NCBI RefSeq assembly: GCF_003333265.1
Contig: NZ_QOLB01000077.1
Span: 62,001-126,000, forward strand
Direction: 5' to 3'
Source: Candidatus Halocynthiibacter alkanivorans
GTDB taxonomy: Bacteria > Pseudomonadota > Alphaproteobacteria > Rhodobacterales > Rhodobacteraceae
DNA length: 64,000 nt
Part shown: positions 41,762-50,699 of the stretch, piece after piece
Layout: every line of letters begins with the position of its first letter
Position numbering within the stretch: the first letter of the stretch is position 1
Position numbers and translations under genes: made by a program
Notes under the pieces: generated by a model
Told to the model about the DNA's origin: nothing
What the model saw: only the letters and a program-made list of their open reading frames with translations
Database searches by the model: none

Positions 41762-42949
41762 TCACTCTGCCTGAACCTGCGACTGATCTACCTGGTGAAG
41801 CAGTTCCATGGCTGCGCTCACGCCCCCAGCGTTGTGGGGGATATTGGCCCTTTTCAGGCCCATTTCGACGCCGGCCAGAGTGGCCAGCAGCATCAGGTCA
41901 TTGAAGTCGCCCAAATGGCCGATGCGAAAGACTTTGTCGGCAACTTTTGACAACCCGTTGCCCAGTGAAATGTTAAAATGCTGCAATGTCACAGACCGGA
42001 AGTTGTCGGCGCTGTGGCCCTCAGGCATGACCACGGCGGTCAACACACCGCTTTCCTGGCCCTGTTTTGCGCAGAGCACATCCAACCCCCAGGCCCGCAC
42101 GGCGGCGCGGGTGGCTTTGCCGTGGCGCGCATGGCGTGCAAAGACGTTTCCGAGCCCTTCTTCGTGCAGCATATCCACGGCTTCGTTCAGGCCATAAAGT
42201 AGGTTTGTGCTTGGCGTATAGGGAAAATAGCCCTTTTCATTGGGGCCGACCATATCCGCCCAGTCCCAATAGGACCTTTGCAGTTTCGCGGACTTGTTCG
42301 CCGCCATTGCTTTGGCACTGATGGCGTTAAACGACAGGCCCGGTGGCAGCATCAGCCCCTTTTGCGAGCCGGAAATGGTTACATCCACCCCCCATTCGTC
42401 ATGGCGGTAATCCAGCGATGCCAGGCCAGAAATTGTATCGACCATGAGCAGCGCCGGGTGATTGGCAGCGTCGATTGCTTTGCGGACCGCGGCGATCGGT
42501 GACACTGACCCTGTCGAGGTTTCGTTGTGGACAACACAGACGGCTTTGATCTTGTGCTCGGTGTCTTCAGACAGACGGGCCTCAATCAGGTCGGGATCAG
42601 CACCGCCGCGCCAGTCACCGGCAATAAACTCTGCCTTGAGCCCGAGTTTCTCCGCAATCGTTTTCCACAGGGTGGCAAAATGGCCGGTCTCAGACATCAG
42701 GACACGGTCGCCCGGGGACAATACGTTCACCAGAGCCGCTTCCCAGGCGCCGGTTCCTGACGCAGGATAAATCACCACATGCTCGCTGGTCTTAAAGATC
42801 GTTTTCAGACCAGTCAGCGCCCGCAGTCCAACCTCTGCAAAATCGGGTCCCCTGTGGTCGATGGTCTGCCGCGATATCGCCTTTAATATGCGGTCAGGTA
42901 CCGCGCTCGGGCCCGGGATTTGCAGGAAATGAAGTCCGGCACGTCTCAT
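41762..42949 (-). CDS. Class V aminotransferase (alanine/serine-glyoxylate aminotransferase-like)
   Basis: A protein of about 395 residues: FLQIPGPSAVPDRILKAISR, TIDHRGPDFAEVGLRALTGL, and the PLP lysine in SGSQKGLMLPPGLSF near residue 195. These are hallmarks of serine/alanine-glyoxylate aminotransferases. ATG 42949 is chosen since homology begins there (MRRAGLHFLQ) with AGAGGA upstream; an upstream ATG at 43021 is not supported. It is first in the TRAP system 3 operon and is divergent from the FAD/Fe-S dehydrogenase. It would move an amino group from the imported compound to glyoxylate or a similar acceptor. Confidence 0.9.
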   Translation of the reverse strand: MRRAGLHFLQIPGPSAVPDRILKAISRQTIDHRGPDFAEVGLRALTGLKTIFKTSEHVVIYPASGTGAWEAALVNVLSPGDRVLMSETGHFATLWKTIAEKLGLKAEFIAGDWRGGADPDLIEARLSEDTEHKIKAVCVVHNETSTGSVSPIAAVRKAIDAANHPALLMVDTISGLASLDYRHDEWGVDVTISGSQKGLMLPPGLSFNAISAKAMAANKSAKLQRSYWDWADMVGPNEKGYFPYTPSTNLLYGLNEAVDMLHEEGLGNVFARHARHGKATRAAVRAWGLDVLCAKQGQESGVLTAVVMPEGHSADNFRSVTLQHFNISLGNGLSKVADKVFRIGHLGDFNDLMLLATLAGVEMGLKRANIPHNAGGVSAAMELLHQVDQSQVQAE

Positions 42950-43028
42950 AAAAATATCCTCTTGGTCTTTATATTTCTTCGCTCTGCCGGCCACTGAAGG
43001 AGACCAGCTGAACTTTACCATTGTGGAG

Positions 43029-43057
43029 ATGTAATTTTGAATTCATAATTAAGTCAA
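43029..43057 (-). promoter_or_regulatory. Candidate sigma-70-like promoter for the aminotransferase-TRAP operon
   Basis: On the minus strand TTGACT (43057-43052) and TTACAT (43034-43029) are separated by 17 bases within an AT-rich stretch. The -35 match is good and the -10 weak. It lies in the 144-base divergent region between the aminotransferase and FAD-dehydrogenase genes, where the GntR regulator encoded at 46004 may also bind. Confidence 0.35.
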
Positions 43058-43093
43058 CAAAAAATTCCGATACATCATCAACAGGGCGAAAAA

Positions 43094-45997
43094 TTGTCAG
43101 ACCTTGCTCAAATCCTTTCCAAACGTGTTCAGGGCGACCTGTTGTTTGATCCGTATTCACGCGGCAGATATGCGACCGACGCTTCCATTTACCAAATGAT
43201 GCCACTCGGAGTACTGTCGCCGAAATCCGAAGACGACATCAGCGCCGCCATCGATATTGCGCGTGAACAAGGCGTTTCGATCCTTGCGCGTGGCGGTGGG
43301 ACTTCCCAGTGCGGCCAGACAGTGAACACCGCACTGGTTCTGGATAATACCCAGTATTTCAACGAAATCCTGGAGTTGGATGTTGAAGGCAAAAGATGTT
43401 TGGTGCGTCCGGGTATTGTGCTGGACGACTTGAACCGGGCGTTAAAGCCCCATGGGCTTTGGTTTCCGGTCGATGTGTCAACAGCGTCCCGCGCGACCAT
43501 AGGCGGCATGGCGGGCAACAATTCCTGCGGTGGCCGCTCGCTGCGTTATGGGATGATGCGTGACAATGTGCTGTCGATTGACGCGTTTCTGGCGGATGGC
43601 AGCCAGCATCGCTTTGGCCTGGCGCAAAAGGATCAAAACCAACAGTACAGCCAATTGTCCAAGGACTTGTTTGCGCTGGGTGCGCGCGAAAAAGACGAGA
43701 TTGATGCGCGGTTTCCCAAGGTCATGCGCCGGGTCGGTGGCTATAATATTGACGCGCTGGTCCCTGACGCGGCGCCCAACAATCTGGCGCATTTGCTGGT
43801 CGGATCTGAGGGCACACTGGCCTACTCCACCGCTATCGAACTCAAACTCTGGCCCTTGATCTCAGACAAAGTCATGGGCGTTTGTCATTTCCCCACATTC
43901 TATCAGGCGATGGAGGCGGCACAGCATCTTGTCACGCTGAAACCGCTGGGCGTTGAACTGGTGGATTCGACCATGATTTCTCTGGCGCGGGACATCCCGA
44001 TGTTTCGCAAGACCATTGAGACTTTCGTGACTGGCGATCCCCAGGCGCTTTTACTGGTTGAGTTTGCGGAGGAAGACGCGGCGCAAAACGCTCTGAAACT
44101 GCGCCAACTGGATGAGATGATGGGTGATCTGGGATACTCATGGTCCGCCACTGGAGACAAATGGGGCGGCGTAACCCCGGTAAGTGACCCGGTATTGCAA
44201 AATCAAATCGCGGAACTTCGCAAGTCCGGCCTCAATATCATGATGTCGATGAAAGCCGCCGGAAAACCGGTGTCCTTTGTGGAAGACTGCGCGGTGGAAC
44301 TGCCGGACCTGGCCGAATACACCTCTGGTTTGACCGAAATTTTTGAAAAACATGGCACCAGGGGCACATGGTACGCACATGCCTCGGTGGGGTGTTTGCA
44401 TGTGCGCCCGGTTCTGAACCTCAAACTGGACCAGGACGTGAAAACCATGCGGGCGATCGCCGAAGAGTGTTTTGACCTGGTGGCACGTTACAAAGGGTCC
44501 CATTCCGGGGAGCATGGCGACGGTATTGTCCGTTCAGAGTTTCACGGAAAAATGTTTGGCGCCCGCATGGTTGCCAGTTTTGGTGAGGTAAAACAACACT
44601 TTGACCCAAAAGACCTCTTTAACCCCGGCAAAATCGTCTCTCCCCCGAAAATGGACGACCGGCGGCTGTTTCGCTATGGGCCGGACTATGCTGTTGCCGA
44701 TATGAAAACCGAACTGGACTGGTCCGCCTGGACCGGCGGCGGCGGAGGTTTTCAGGGCGCGGTTGAGATGTGCAACAACAATGGCGCCTGTCGCAAATTG
44801 AAGGGCGGCGTTATGTGCCCCTCATTTCGCGTCACGCGCAAAGAAAAAGATCTCACCCGGGGGCGCGCCAACACGTTGCGTCTGGCCATATCCGGGCAGT
44901 TAGGCGTTGATGCACTGAGCTCGGATGACATGGCGGAAACCATGAAACTGTGTGTGTCGTGCAAAGGCTGCAAACATGAGTGCCCGACCGGTGTCGACAT
45001 GGCACGCATGAAAATCGAGGTTCTGTCCGCACGGGCACAGAAAAATGGCATTGGCCTGCATGACCGGCTGGTCGGTTATTTGCCGCGTTATGCGAGTTTT
45101 GCCTCCCGGGTTCCGTTTTTAATGAACCTGCGCAACCGGATCCCTGGTCTGGCCCGGGTGCTGGAAAAAGGCACCGGGTTCACCGCGCAACGGGATCTGC
45201 CGATATGGAGCGCTAAACCTTTTAAAAACCGGGAGTTGCGCCAGAGTTCTGCACCGCAGGCCGTGCTGTTTGCAGACAGCTTCAACCGCTATTTTGAGCC
45301 AGAAAACCTGCGCTCGGCGATCCGGGTTTTGCAGACGGCGGGGGTCTCTCTGCAGATCGCAAAGCCCGCAGATGGCGGGCGCCCCTTGTGTTGCGGGCGC
45401 ACATTTCTGTCTGTGGGCCTGGTCAAGGAGGCCAGGGCCGAGGCACAGCGACTGGTGGAGGCTTTGATGCCCTATGTGGAACAAGGCTTGCCAATCATCG
45501 GGCTTGAACCAAGCTGCCTGCTGACACTGCGCGATGAAATCCCGGCGCTGCTGCCGGGCAAAGAAACCGAGCAACTGGCCAGACATGCGCGTATGTTTGA
45601 GGAATACATCGCCGATCAGAAGGATAATCCAGCTTTTAACCTCCCCTTGAAATCTCCGGCGAATAAAGTGATTTTACATGGTCATTGCCACCAAAAGGCG
45701 ATGGGGGTGATGCCGGCGATTGAACAGGTTCTGGATCTGTTGCCGGATACGGTGGTCGAGAAAATTGAAACGAGTTGTTGTGGTATGGCGGGTTCTTTTG
45801 GCTATGGTGCCGAAACTTACGAAACATCTCTGAAAATGGGCGAACTTGAGTTGCTGCCAGCTGTCCGCGGCGCTAATGCAGACGCAATAATCGTCGCTGA
45901 CGGCACATCTTGCCGGCACCAGATCGGCGATACTACCGAGCGCGAAGCGATCCACGTGGCACGTCTTTTGGAAATGGCTCTGATGCAGGACCTTTGA
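43094..45997 (+). CDS. FAD-linked dehydrogenase fused to a 4Fe-4S/CCG domain (D-lactate/D-2-hydroxyacid dehydrogenase type)
   Basis: A 967-residue fusion of GlcD-like and GlcF-like parts, similar in plan to E. coli YdiJ. An FAD-binding (PCMH) domain occupies about residues 30-240 (SILARGGGTSQCGQTVN), then an FAD-oxidase C-terminal domain (HSGEHGDGIVRSEF). Iron-sulfur cysteines lie near 560-575 (CNNNGACRKL) and 615-632 (CVSCKGCKHECPTG), and two CCG motifs follow (CCGRTF; CCGMAGSFGYG). It probably oxidises a D-2-hydroxyacid and passes electrons to quinone. The start is a TTG at 43094 behind AGGGCG; the first ATG would delete part of the FAD domain. It is divergent from the aminotransferase and is followed six bases later by a GntR gene. 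Confidence 0.88.
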   Translation: MSDLAQILSKRVQGDLLFDPYSRGRYATDASIYQMMPLGVLSPKSEDDISAAIDIAREQGVSILARGGGTSQCGQTVNTALVLDNTQYFNEILELDVEGKRCLVRPGIVLDDLNRALKPHGLWFPVDVSTASRATIGGMAGNNSCGGRSLRYGMMRDNVLSIDAFLADGSQHRFGLAQKDQNQQYSQLSKDLFALGAREKDEIDARFPKVMRRVGGYNIDALVPDAAPNNLAHLLVGSEGTLAYSTAIELKLWPLISDKVMGVCHFPTFYQAMEAAQHLVTLKPLGVELVDSTMISLARDIPMFRKTIETFVTGDPQALLLVEFAEEDAAQNALKLRQLDEMMGDLGYSWSATGDKWGGVTPVSDPVLQNQIAELRKSGLNIMMSMKAAGKPVSFVEDCAVELPDLAEYTSGLTEIFEKHGTRGTWYAHASVGCLHVRPVLNLKLDQDVKTMRAIAEECFDLVARYKGSHSGEHGDGIVRSEFHGKMFGARMVASFGEVKQHFDPKDLFNPGKIVSPPKMDDRRLFRYGPDYAVADMKTELDWSAWTGGGGGFQGAVEMCNNNGACRKLKGGVMCPSFRVTRKEKDLTRGRANTLRLAISGQLGVDALSSDDMAETMKLCVSCKGCKHECPTGVDMARMKIEVLSARAQKNGIGLHDRLVGYLPRYASFASRVPFLMNLRNRIPGLARVLEKGTGFTAQRDLPIWSAKPFKNRELRQSSAPQAVLFADSFNRYFEPENLRSAIRVLQTAGVSLQIAKPADGGRPLCCGRTFLSVGLVKEARAEAQRLVEALMPYVEQGLPIIGLEPSCLLTLRDEIPALLPGKETEQLARHARMFEEYIADQKDNPAFNLPLKSPANKVILHGHCHQKAMGVMPAIEQVLDLLPDTVVEKIETSCCGMAGSFGYGAETYETSLKMGELELLPAVRGANADAIIVADGTSCRHQIGDTTEREAIHVARLLEMALMQDL

Positions 45998-46003
45998 AGC
46001 GAT

Positions 46004-46693
46004 ATGATGGAAAAAACCGAAGCGAATATGATCGAAAGAAAATCTCTTCACCTGGAACTGGTGGAGCGTATACGGCCTCTGATCATTGACAGCCAGCTGG
46101 TGCCCGGACGCAAAGTGCCTGAAAAGGATCTGTGCGAGAGGTTTCAGGTATCGCGCACGCCAATGCGTGAAGCGCTTAAAGTGTTGGCGTCCGAAGGCCT
46201 GGTGCGGCTGGAGCCCAACCGGGGCGCCTGGGTCACCACAGTCACGACAAACGAGGTCAAAGAAGTCTTTCCGATCCTCGGCGTGCTGGAGGCCTTGTCA
46301 GGCGAGCTGGCCTGCAAATACATCACTGATGCTGAAATCCGCGAGGTGCGCGCGCTCCATGAGGATATGCTGCAAAGCTATCGTGCGCGCGATCTTGCGG
46401 CGTATTTCGAAAGCAACCAGAAAATACATCGCGCCATTCTTCTGGCCGCCAGAAACGACACCCTGACCAAATCCTGTCAGACCCTGTCAGCGCGTATGCA
46501 ACGGGCGCGCTATATTGCCAACATGTCCGAAGAACGTTGGGCAAATGCCGTCAGCGAGCATGAACAGATCATCAAGACCCTGGAAGCCCGCGACGGTCAA
46601 AGCCTGAGTGCAGTGTTGGTGGAACACATGAAAAACAAACAAGACTCGGTGCTTCGATGGCTGAGCACGACGCAAACCGACCAGGAGCTGTGA
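46004..46693 (+). CDS. GntR-family regulator (FadR/FCD type)
   Basis: A 229-residue protein: N-terminal winged helix (LVERIRPLIIDSQLVPGRKV; ERFQVSRTPMREALKVLASE) and an all-helical FCD effector domain (EVFPILGVLEALSGELACKY; NQKIHRAILLAARND; HEQIIKTLEARD) with the His ligands typical of metal-dependent carboxylate sensing. It starts six bases after the FAD dehydrogenase stop, so it is co-transcribed. It most likely regulates the divergent region at 42950-43093. MIERKSLH at 46028 is an alternative start. Confidence 0.9.
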   Translation: MMEKTEANMIERKSLHLELVERIRPLIIDSQLVPGRKVPEKDLCERFQVSRTPMREALKVLASEGLVRLEPNRGAWVTTVTTNEVKEVFPILGVLEALSGELACKYITDAEIREVRALHEDMLQSYRARDLAAYFESNQKIHRAILLAARNDTLTKSCQTLSARMQRARYIANMSEERWANAVSEHEQIIKTLEARDGQSLSAVLVEHMKNKQDSVLRWLSTTQTDQEL

Positions 46694-47053
46694 ACAATCA
46701 GCTGCACATGACCGCTCATGGCTGCACCGGAAATAAGAATCCGGAAGTTTTGACCTGAATTGCACGACCTCTTTGCCCGCTCTTCCGGCTATTGCTGAGA
46801 TTTCCGAACTGGTTCCCGGTCAGGTGCAGTAATCAAAAATCACCACAGCGAGACCGGCGGCGATATGCGATTTTATTTTGACGTCGTAGCGAGAGAACTG
46901 CCCCCGTTTTAAAGACTTCAGCACAGAAAACCGACGTCTGATGCACGAACCGCAGAAGGGGACACCTGCCTGCAGTCGACAAGATCACCGGGCGACTGTC
47001 ACGGCTGAAAATTCAGCGGCTCTCCAGACGCCCGCGTTTGTCACCAGCTTGGT
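46694..47053. other. Intergenic stretch without a clear gene; possible transposase remnant
   Basis: No intact gene is visible in these 360 bases between convergent genes. On the minus strand 46829-46945 reads as an open stretch with RRRFSVLKSLKRGQFSRYD and ends at a TGA, vaguely like the C-terminus of an IS-type transposase. No flanking inverted repeats were seen, so the remnant call is weak. Confidence 0.25.
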
Positions 47054-48262
47054 TCAAGGTGTTACATGTTGGTGCGACATGTCCAGGTGCAGTGCATCGT
47101 CCGTATAAGGGTGTGCACGCACCACATCCTCATTAAGCTCAATGCCCAGCCCCGGCGCGGACGGCGGAATGGCATAACCGTCCTCCCACCGGATTTGCGT
47201 TTTAAGAAAAGATCCCCAGGGCCCGTCAAATTTTCCGATAGATTCAAGGATCAGGAAATTGGGACTGCAGGTTGCGATCTGAATATTCGCAGCGGCGACA
47301 ATGGGTCCGCAATAAAGGTGCGGTGCGATCTGTACGGACCGCGTTTCCGCCATGGAGGCGATTTTTTTGGCTTCCAGCAGACCCCCTACCCGGCCCAGGT
47401 TCATTTGAAGGATGGACGCAGCACCGGCTTCAAGGACGCGGGCAAATTCGTGTTTGGTGCACAGCCGCTCCCCGGTGGCGACAGGAATCGAGGTGAAGCT
47501 GGCAACCTGCGCCATATCGGCTGGGTTTTCCGGCGGCACCGGCTCTTCAAACCAGAGCGGATCGTATTTTTCCAGCCGGCGTGCCAGCCGCTTGGCACCA
47601 GAGACGGTGAATTGACCATGGGTGCCGATGAGCAAATCAGCGCGCGTGCCGACGGCTTCGCGGATCCGTTTGCAAAACAGCTCGCAACGGTCCAGATCTT
47701 CCATCCGGGGCTGGTGTCCGTCAAAAATCGTGTAGGGTCCGGCCGGATCAAATTTGACGGCGGTGAAACCCTGTTCCACCACCTGCAACGCAGCCTCGGC
47801 CGCCATGTCGGGATCATTATAGACATTGGGACGTGTCGGGTCGGGATAAACATCGCCCTCGGCCGGATAGAGATAGGTATAGCTGCGCAAGCGGTCAGAA
47901 ACCTTACCCCCCATCAGCTCATAAACGGGTTTGTCAGCGGCTTTGCCAATGATATCCCAGCACGCCATTTCCAGACCACTAAAAATGCCCGCGACGGTGA
48001 CGTCAGGGCGCTGGGTAAAACCGCCGCCATAGGTCATGCGCCACATTTTCTCGATGTGATGCGGATCATTTCCGGCAAAATAGCGTGCGAAGGTATCTTT
48101 GGCCATTTCCGCCATCAGATGCGCCCCGAAGGTCGCGCCATAGATTTCACCCAGGCCGGTAATGCCGCAGGCCGTCTGCAGTTTCACAAATATAAAATAG
48201 CGCCCGCCGTGGCGCGGCGGTGGGTTGCCGACAACAAATGTCTCAATGGATTGAAGTTTCAT
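47054..48262 (-). CDS. Enolase-superfamily sugar-acid dehydratase (galactonate dehydratase-like)
   Basis: A 402-residue mandelate racemase/muconate lactonising-type protein. Motifs are AVKFDPAGPYT near residue 170, LLIGTHGQFT near 212, the metal Glu in WFEEPVPPENP near 240, ATGERLCTKHEF near 268, and PHLYCGPI near 317. In the first metal-ligand position (usually D-x-N/H) a Gly replaces the Asp while His is kept. Sugar-acid dehydratases of this group give 2-keto-3-deoxy acids. It is followed on the same strand by no gene but lies 304 bases downstream of the beta-hydroxyacid dehydrogenase. The substrate is a sugar acid, not further identified. Confidence 0.85.
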   Translation of the reverse strand: MKLQSIETFVVGNPPPRHGGRYFIFVKLQTACGITGLGEIYGATFGAHLMAEMAKDTFARYFAGNDPHHIEKMWRMTYGGGFTQRPDVTVAGIFSGLEMACWDIIGKAADKPVYELMGGKVSDRLRSYTYLYPAEGDVYPDPTRPNVYNDPDMAAEAALQVVEQGFTAVKFDPAGPYTIFDGHQPRMEDLDRCELFCKRIREAVGTRADLLIGTHGQFTVSGAKRLARRLEKYDPLWFEEPVPPENPADMAQVASFTSIPVATGERLCTKHEFARVLEAGAASILQMNLGRVGGLLEAKKIASMAETRSVQIAPHLYCGPIVAAANIQIATCSPNFLILESIGKFDGPWGSFLKTQIRWEDGYAIPPSAPGLGIELNEDVVRAHPYTDDALHLDMSHQHVTP

Positions 48263-48566
48263 AGCAACTTCCCTGTTGTTCCTGAAGTGGCGCGCCGGAT
48301 CATCCGCGTCGCCCCCTGGTTCGGTGGATCATGTCAGATGGATGTACGCACGAAAAGAGCACCCGACCGGCGTTTGTCACAAATTTTCTGGCGTCGTCAT
48401 GCGCCATATGACGAAAGCACCGGGCAACAGCCCTGGCCCCGCCCACCTGCTCCGCCAGTTGAGACCCGGCTACCGGTTGAGCCCTCGCCAGCGCACGGAT
48501 GATCCGGGTCAAGTGCGCCACTTTTGAAGGGATTATCATACGGATCTCCAGCTCCGGTTACGGCCG
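48263..48566. other. Intergenic stretch, no gene seen
   Basis: These 304 bases between the enolase-superfamily gene and the beta-hydroxyacid dehydrogenase gene hold short open frames on both strands, but none has a ribosome site together with recognisable sequence. The promoter of the dehydratase gene probably lies here. Confidence 0.4.
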
Positions 48567-49544
48567 CTATCGGGCCGCGCCTGCGTGGGCAGAACCGGGC
48601 GGTATGACTTCATAGCCCGGCTCTTCGACCTCATCATCCTGCATCTCATCCGGAAACCCGGGGGCGAGAATGTCGAGATTGGTTGCTTCTTCCAGACGGC
48701 GGATGATGTTGGGAGACAATTCACGCGACCCGTAACGTTTTTCGCCATCTTCAAAGATAGATTTCAGCACCGGCGAGACTTCCAGCGGCACACCTGCACG
48801 GTCAGCCACCTCCTGAAACAGGGTGATGTCTTTGACCACAAGGTCCATGGTGAAATTAATGTCGCGAGACCCGTTCAGGATCACCTGGCTTTCGGTTTCA
48901 TGGACAAAAGAATTGCCTGACGAGATGCGGATGGCTTCAAATGTGGTGTTCAGATCCATTCCGGCGGCCTTGGAGGTCACCAGGGCTTCACTCAGCGTCA
49001 CCAGATTGGCGGTCGCCAGATAGTTGGTCACAACTTTCAGAACCGATGCGCTGCCGACGTCGCCGGTGTGCAGGATGCGTCGCCCCATGGCTTTGAGCAC
49101 TGGCAGTGCGCGGTCAAACGTTTCGCGGTTACAACCCGCAAAAATTGAGATGTTTCCGGTGGCCGCGCGGTGGCATCCGCCCGAGACCGGGCAATCAATC
49201 GCCTCCGCCCCTGTGGCGCGGACCCTGGCTGCGATACGGCGGACCTCGCTTTCGTCTGTGGTGGACATTTCTGCCCAGATTTTGCCCGCAGACAGGCCCG
49301 TCAGCAGGCCGTCTCCGGCTTCCATCACCGCGGAACATGCTGCTGGAGACGGCAGGCAGGTGATGATCATGTCACAGGCCTCAGCCATTTTTTTCGGGCT
49401 GTCAGCCCACTCTGCGCCCCTGTCCAAAAACGGTTGTGCGGCCTTGCGGTCCAGATCACGGACAGTCAAGTCATAACCATTGCGTAAAACTGATCCGGCC
49501 AGTTTGGCGCCGACATTGCCAAGCCCGATAAATCCGATTTTCAT
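48567..49544 (-). CDS. NAD(P)-dependent beta-hydroxyacid dehydrogenase (3-hydroxyisobutyrate/tartronate semialdehyde reductase family)
   Basis: A 325-residue enzyme with MKIGFIGLGNVGAKLAGSVL at the dinucleotide site, the substrate-binding DCPVSGGCHRAATG near residue 120, and the catalytic Lys region VLKVVTNYLATANLVTLSEA near 170. The length exceeds the family's usual 290-300 residues by a C-terminal tail (DEMQDDEVEEPG) rich in acidic residues. It probably reduces tartronate semialdehyde or a similar product of sugar-acid breakdown. It is divergent from the LysR gene at 49681. Confidence 0.88.
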   Translation of the reverse strand: MKIGFIGLGNVGAKLAGSVLRNGYDLTVRDLDRKAAQPFLDRGAEWADSPKKMAEACDMIITCLPSPAACSAVMEAGDGLLTGLSAGKIWAEMSTTDESEVRRIAARVRATGAEAIDCPVSGGCHRAATGNISIFAGCNRETFDRALPVLKAMGRRILHTGDVGSASVLKVVTNYLATANLVTLSEALVTSKAAGMDLNTTFEAIRISSGNSFVHETESQVILNGSRDINFTMDLVVKDITLFQEVADRAGVPLEVSPVLKSIFEDGEKRYGSRELSPNIIRRLEEATNLDILAPGFPDEMQDDEVEEPGYEVIPPGSAHAGAAR

Positions 49545-49680
49545 GTGATTATCCCCCGTGTCCGTTTTGCTCCGCCGGTGTTTCCTCCGGTATGATAATT
49601 GCTAAGTTTGGCGCGTAGAGCTCGAAAAGAAAAACGATAAAACTATTGCTTAATGGTCAAAAATATTATGGCCTAACCCG

Positions 49681-50577
49681 ATGAAACATCGTCTCCCAAA
49701 TCTGACCTGGCTGCGCACATTTGAATCTGCTGCCCGCCTGCTTAACTTCACCGCAGCCGGCCGCGAACTAGGGCTGACCCAGACCGCCGTCAGTCTTCAT
49801 ATCAAATCACTCGAAGCGAGCCTGGGCTGCAAACTGTTCCTGCGTCAGCCACGCCGGCTGGCGCTGAGCGAAATGGGCGAAGCCTATGTCGGCTCCGTCC
49901 GCAGGGCGCTGGATGATATCAATATGTCAACCACCGGCCTGTTCGGATCCACAACCAAACACACGATTACGGTCAAAGCGCCGATCTCCACGGTGACCCT
50001 GTGGCTCGCGCCCTTGTTGCCGGATTTCCTCGACAAACACCCGGCAATTAACATCCGGCTCATTTCGCGGATCTGGGCGGACTCAATTGCGGATGAAGAT
50101 GTGGATATCGACCTGCGGCTGGGCTACGGCGACTGGCCCGGCATGAATATTGAAAAGCTTTCAGAGGAAACCATTGTGCCAGTCTGTGCGCGTTCTGCAG
50201 CGGAGAACATCAAATCGCCGGCGGATCTTCCTGGTGGAAATCTGATCCATATTCTGGGCTATGAAGACAATTGGGAGCGATATCTGTCTGCGCGGGGGGT
50301 GCAGATAAAAGAGGCCAATATCCGCTGTTGGGTTGATACCACCGCCGCCGCTTTTGAACTGGTCGCGGCCGATGGTGGCTATGCAACATTTTTGACCCGT
50401 TTTGCACAAAGCGCCGTGAGGCGCGGTTGTCCGGTGGCGATCGCCGGCCCCCCGATTGCGTTTCCACAGGCGCATTACATCACCGATGTGATTGGCCGCG
50501 GCCCGGTGAAGCCCGAGGTTGAGCTTTTTAAGTCCTGGCTGCGCGTCCGGTTAAAAGAAACAAAGCAAACCAGTTAA
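49681..50577 (+). CDS. LysR-family transcriptional regulator (GcvA/AmpR-like)
   Basis: A 298-residue protein: LPNLTWLRTFESAARLLNFT and LGLTQTAVSLHIKSLEASLG form the HTH, and the effector domain begins around residue 95 (HTITVKAPISTVTLWLAPLL). It is divergent from the beta-hydroxyacid dehydrogenase gene with 136 bases between starts and convergent with the aldehyde dehydrogenase gene. It probably controls the sugar-acid genes on one or both sides. Confidence 0.9.
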   Translation: MKHRLPNLTWLRTFESAARLLNFTAAGRELGLTQTAVSLHIKSLEASLGCKLFLRQPRRLALSEMGEAYVGSVRRALDDINMSTTGLFGSTTKHTITVKAPISTVTLWLAPLLPDFLDKHPAINIRLISRIWADSIADEDVDIDLRLGYGDWPGMNIEKLSEETIVPVCARSAAENIKSPADLPGGNLIHILGYEDNWERYLSARGVQIKEANIRCWVDTTAAAFELVAADGGYATFLTRFAQSAVRRGCPVAIAGPPIAFPQAHYITDVIGRGPVKPEVELFKSWLRVRLKETKQTS

Positions 50578-50642
50578 ATAAATCAATATCAGATACTTCA
50601 CGGGAAGTATTACCGCACTGCTTTATCTGTGCCGGAATTATA

Positions 50643-50670
50643 GCTGGCCCCGGAGCATTCCGGAGCCAGC
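50643..50670. terminator. Terminator-like hairpin between convergent LysR and aldehyde dehydrogenase genes
   Basis: GCTGGC-C-CCGGA (50643-50654) pairs with TCCGG-A-GCCAGC (50659-50670) around a GCAT loop, with one C-A mismatch. It is placed between two genes that end towards each other and may terminate both. Confidence 0.5.
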
Positions 50671-50699
50671 GACGGTGCTTCGAACGCGTTGAGCGGCAA

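Noticed and set aside
46829-46945. Insertion-sequence remnant
   Set aside because: Only about 39 codons on the minus strand resemble a transposase end; no inverted repeats or duplicated target were seen.
47066-48502. Long plus-strand open frame of 478 codons
   Set aside because: It is antisense to the enolase-superfamily dehydratase, which has clear motifs; the frame has no family resemblance and starts inside the other gene's stop region.
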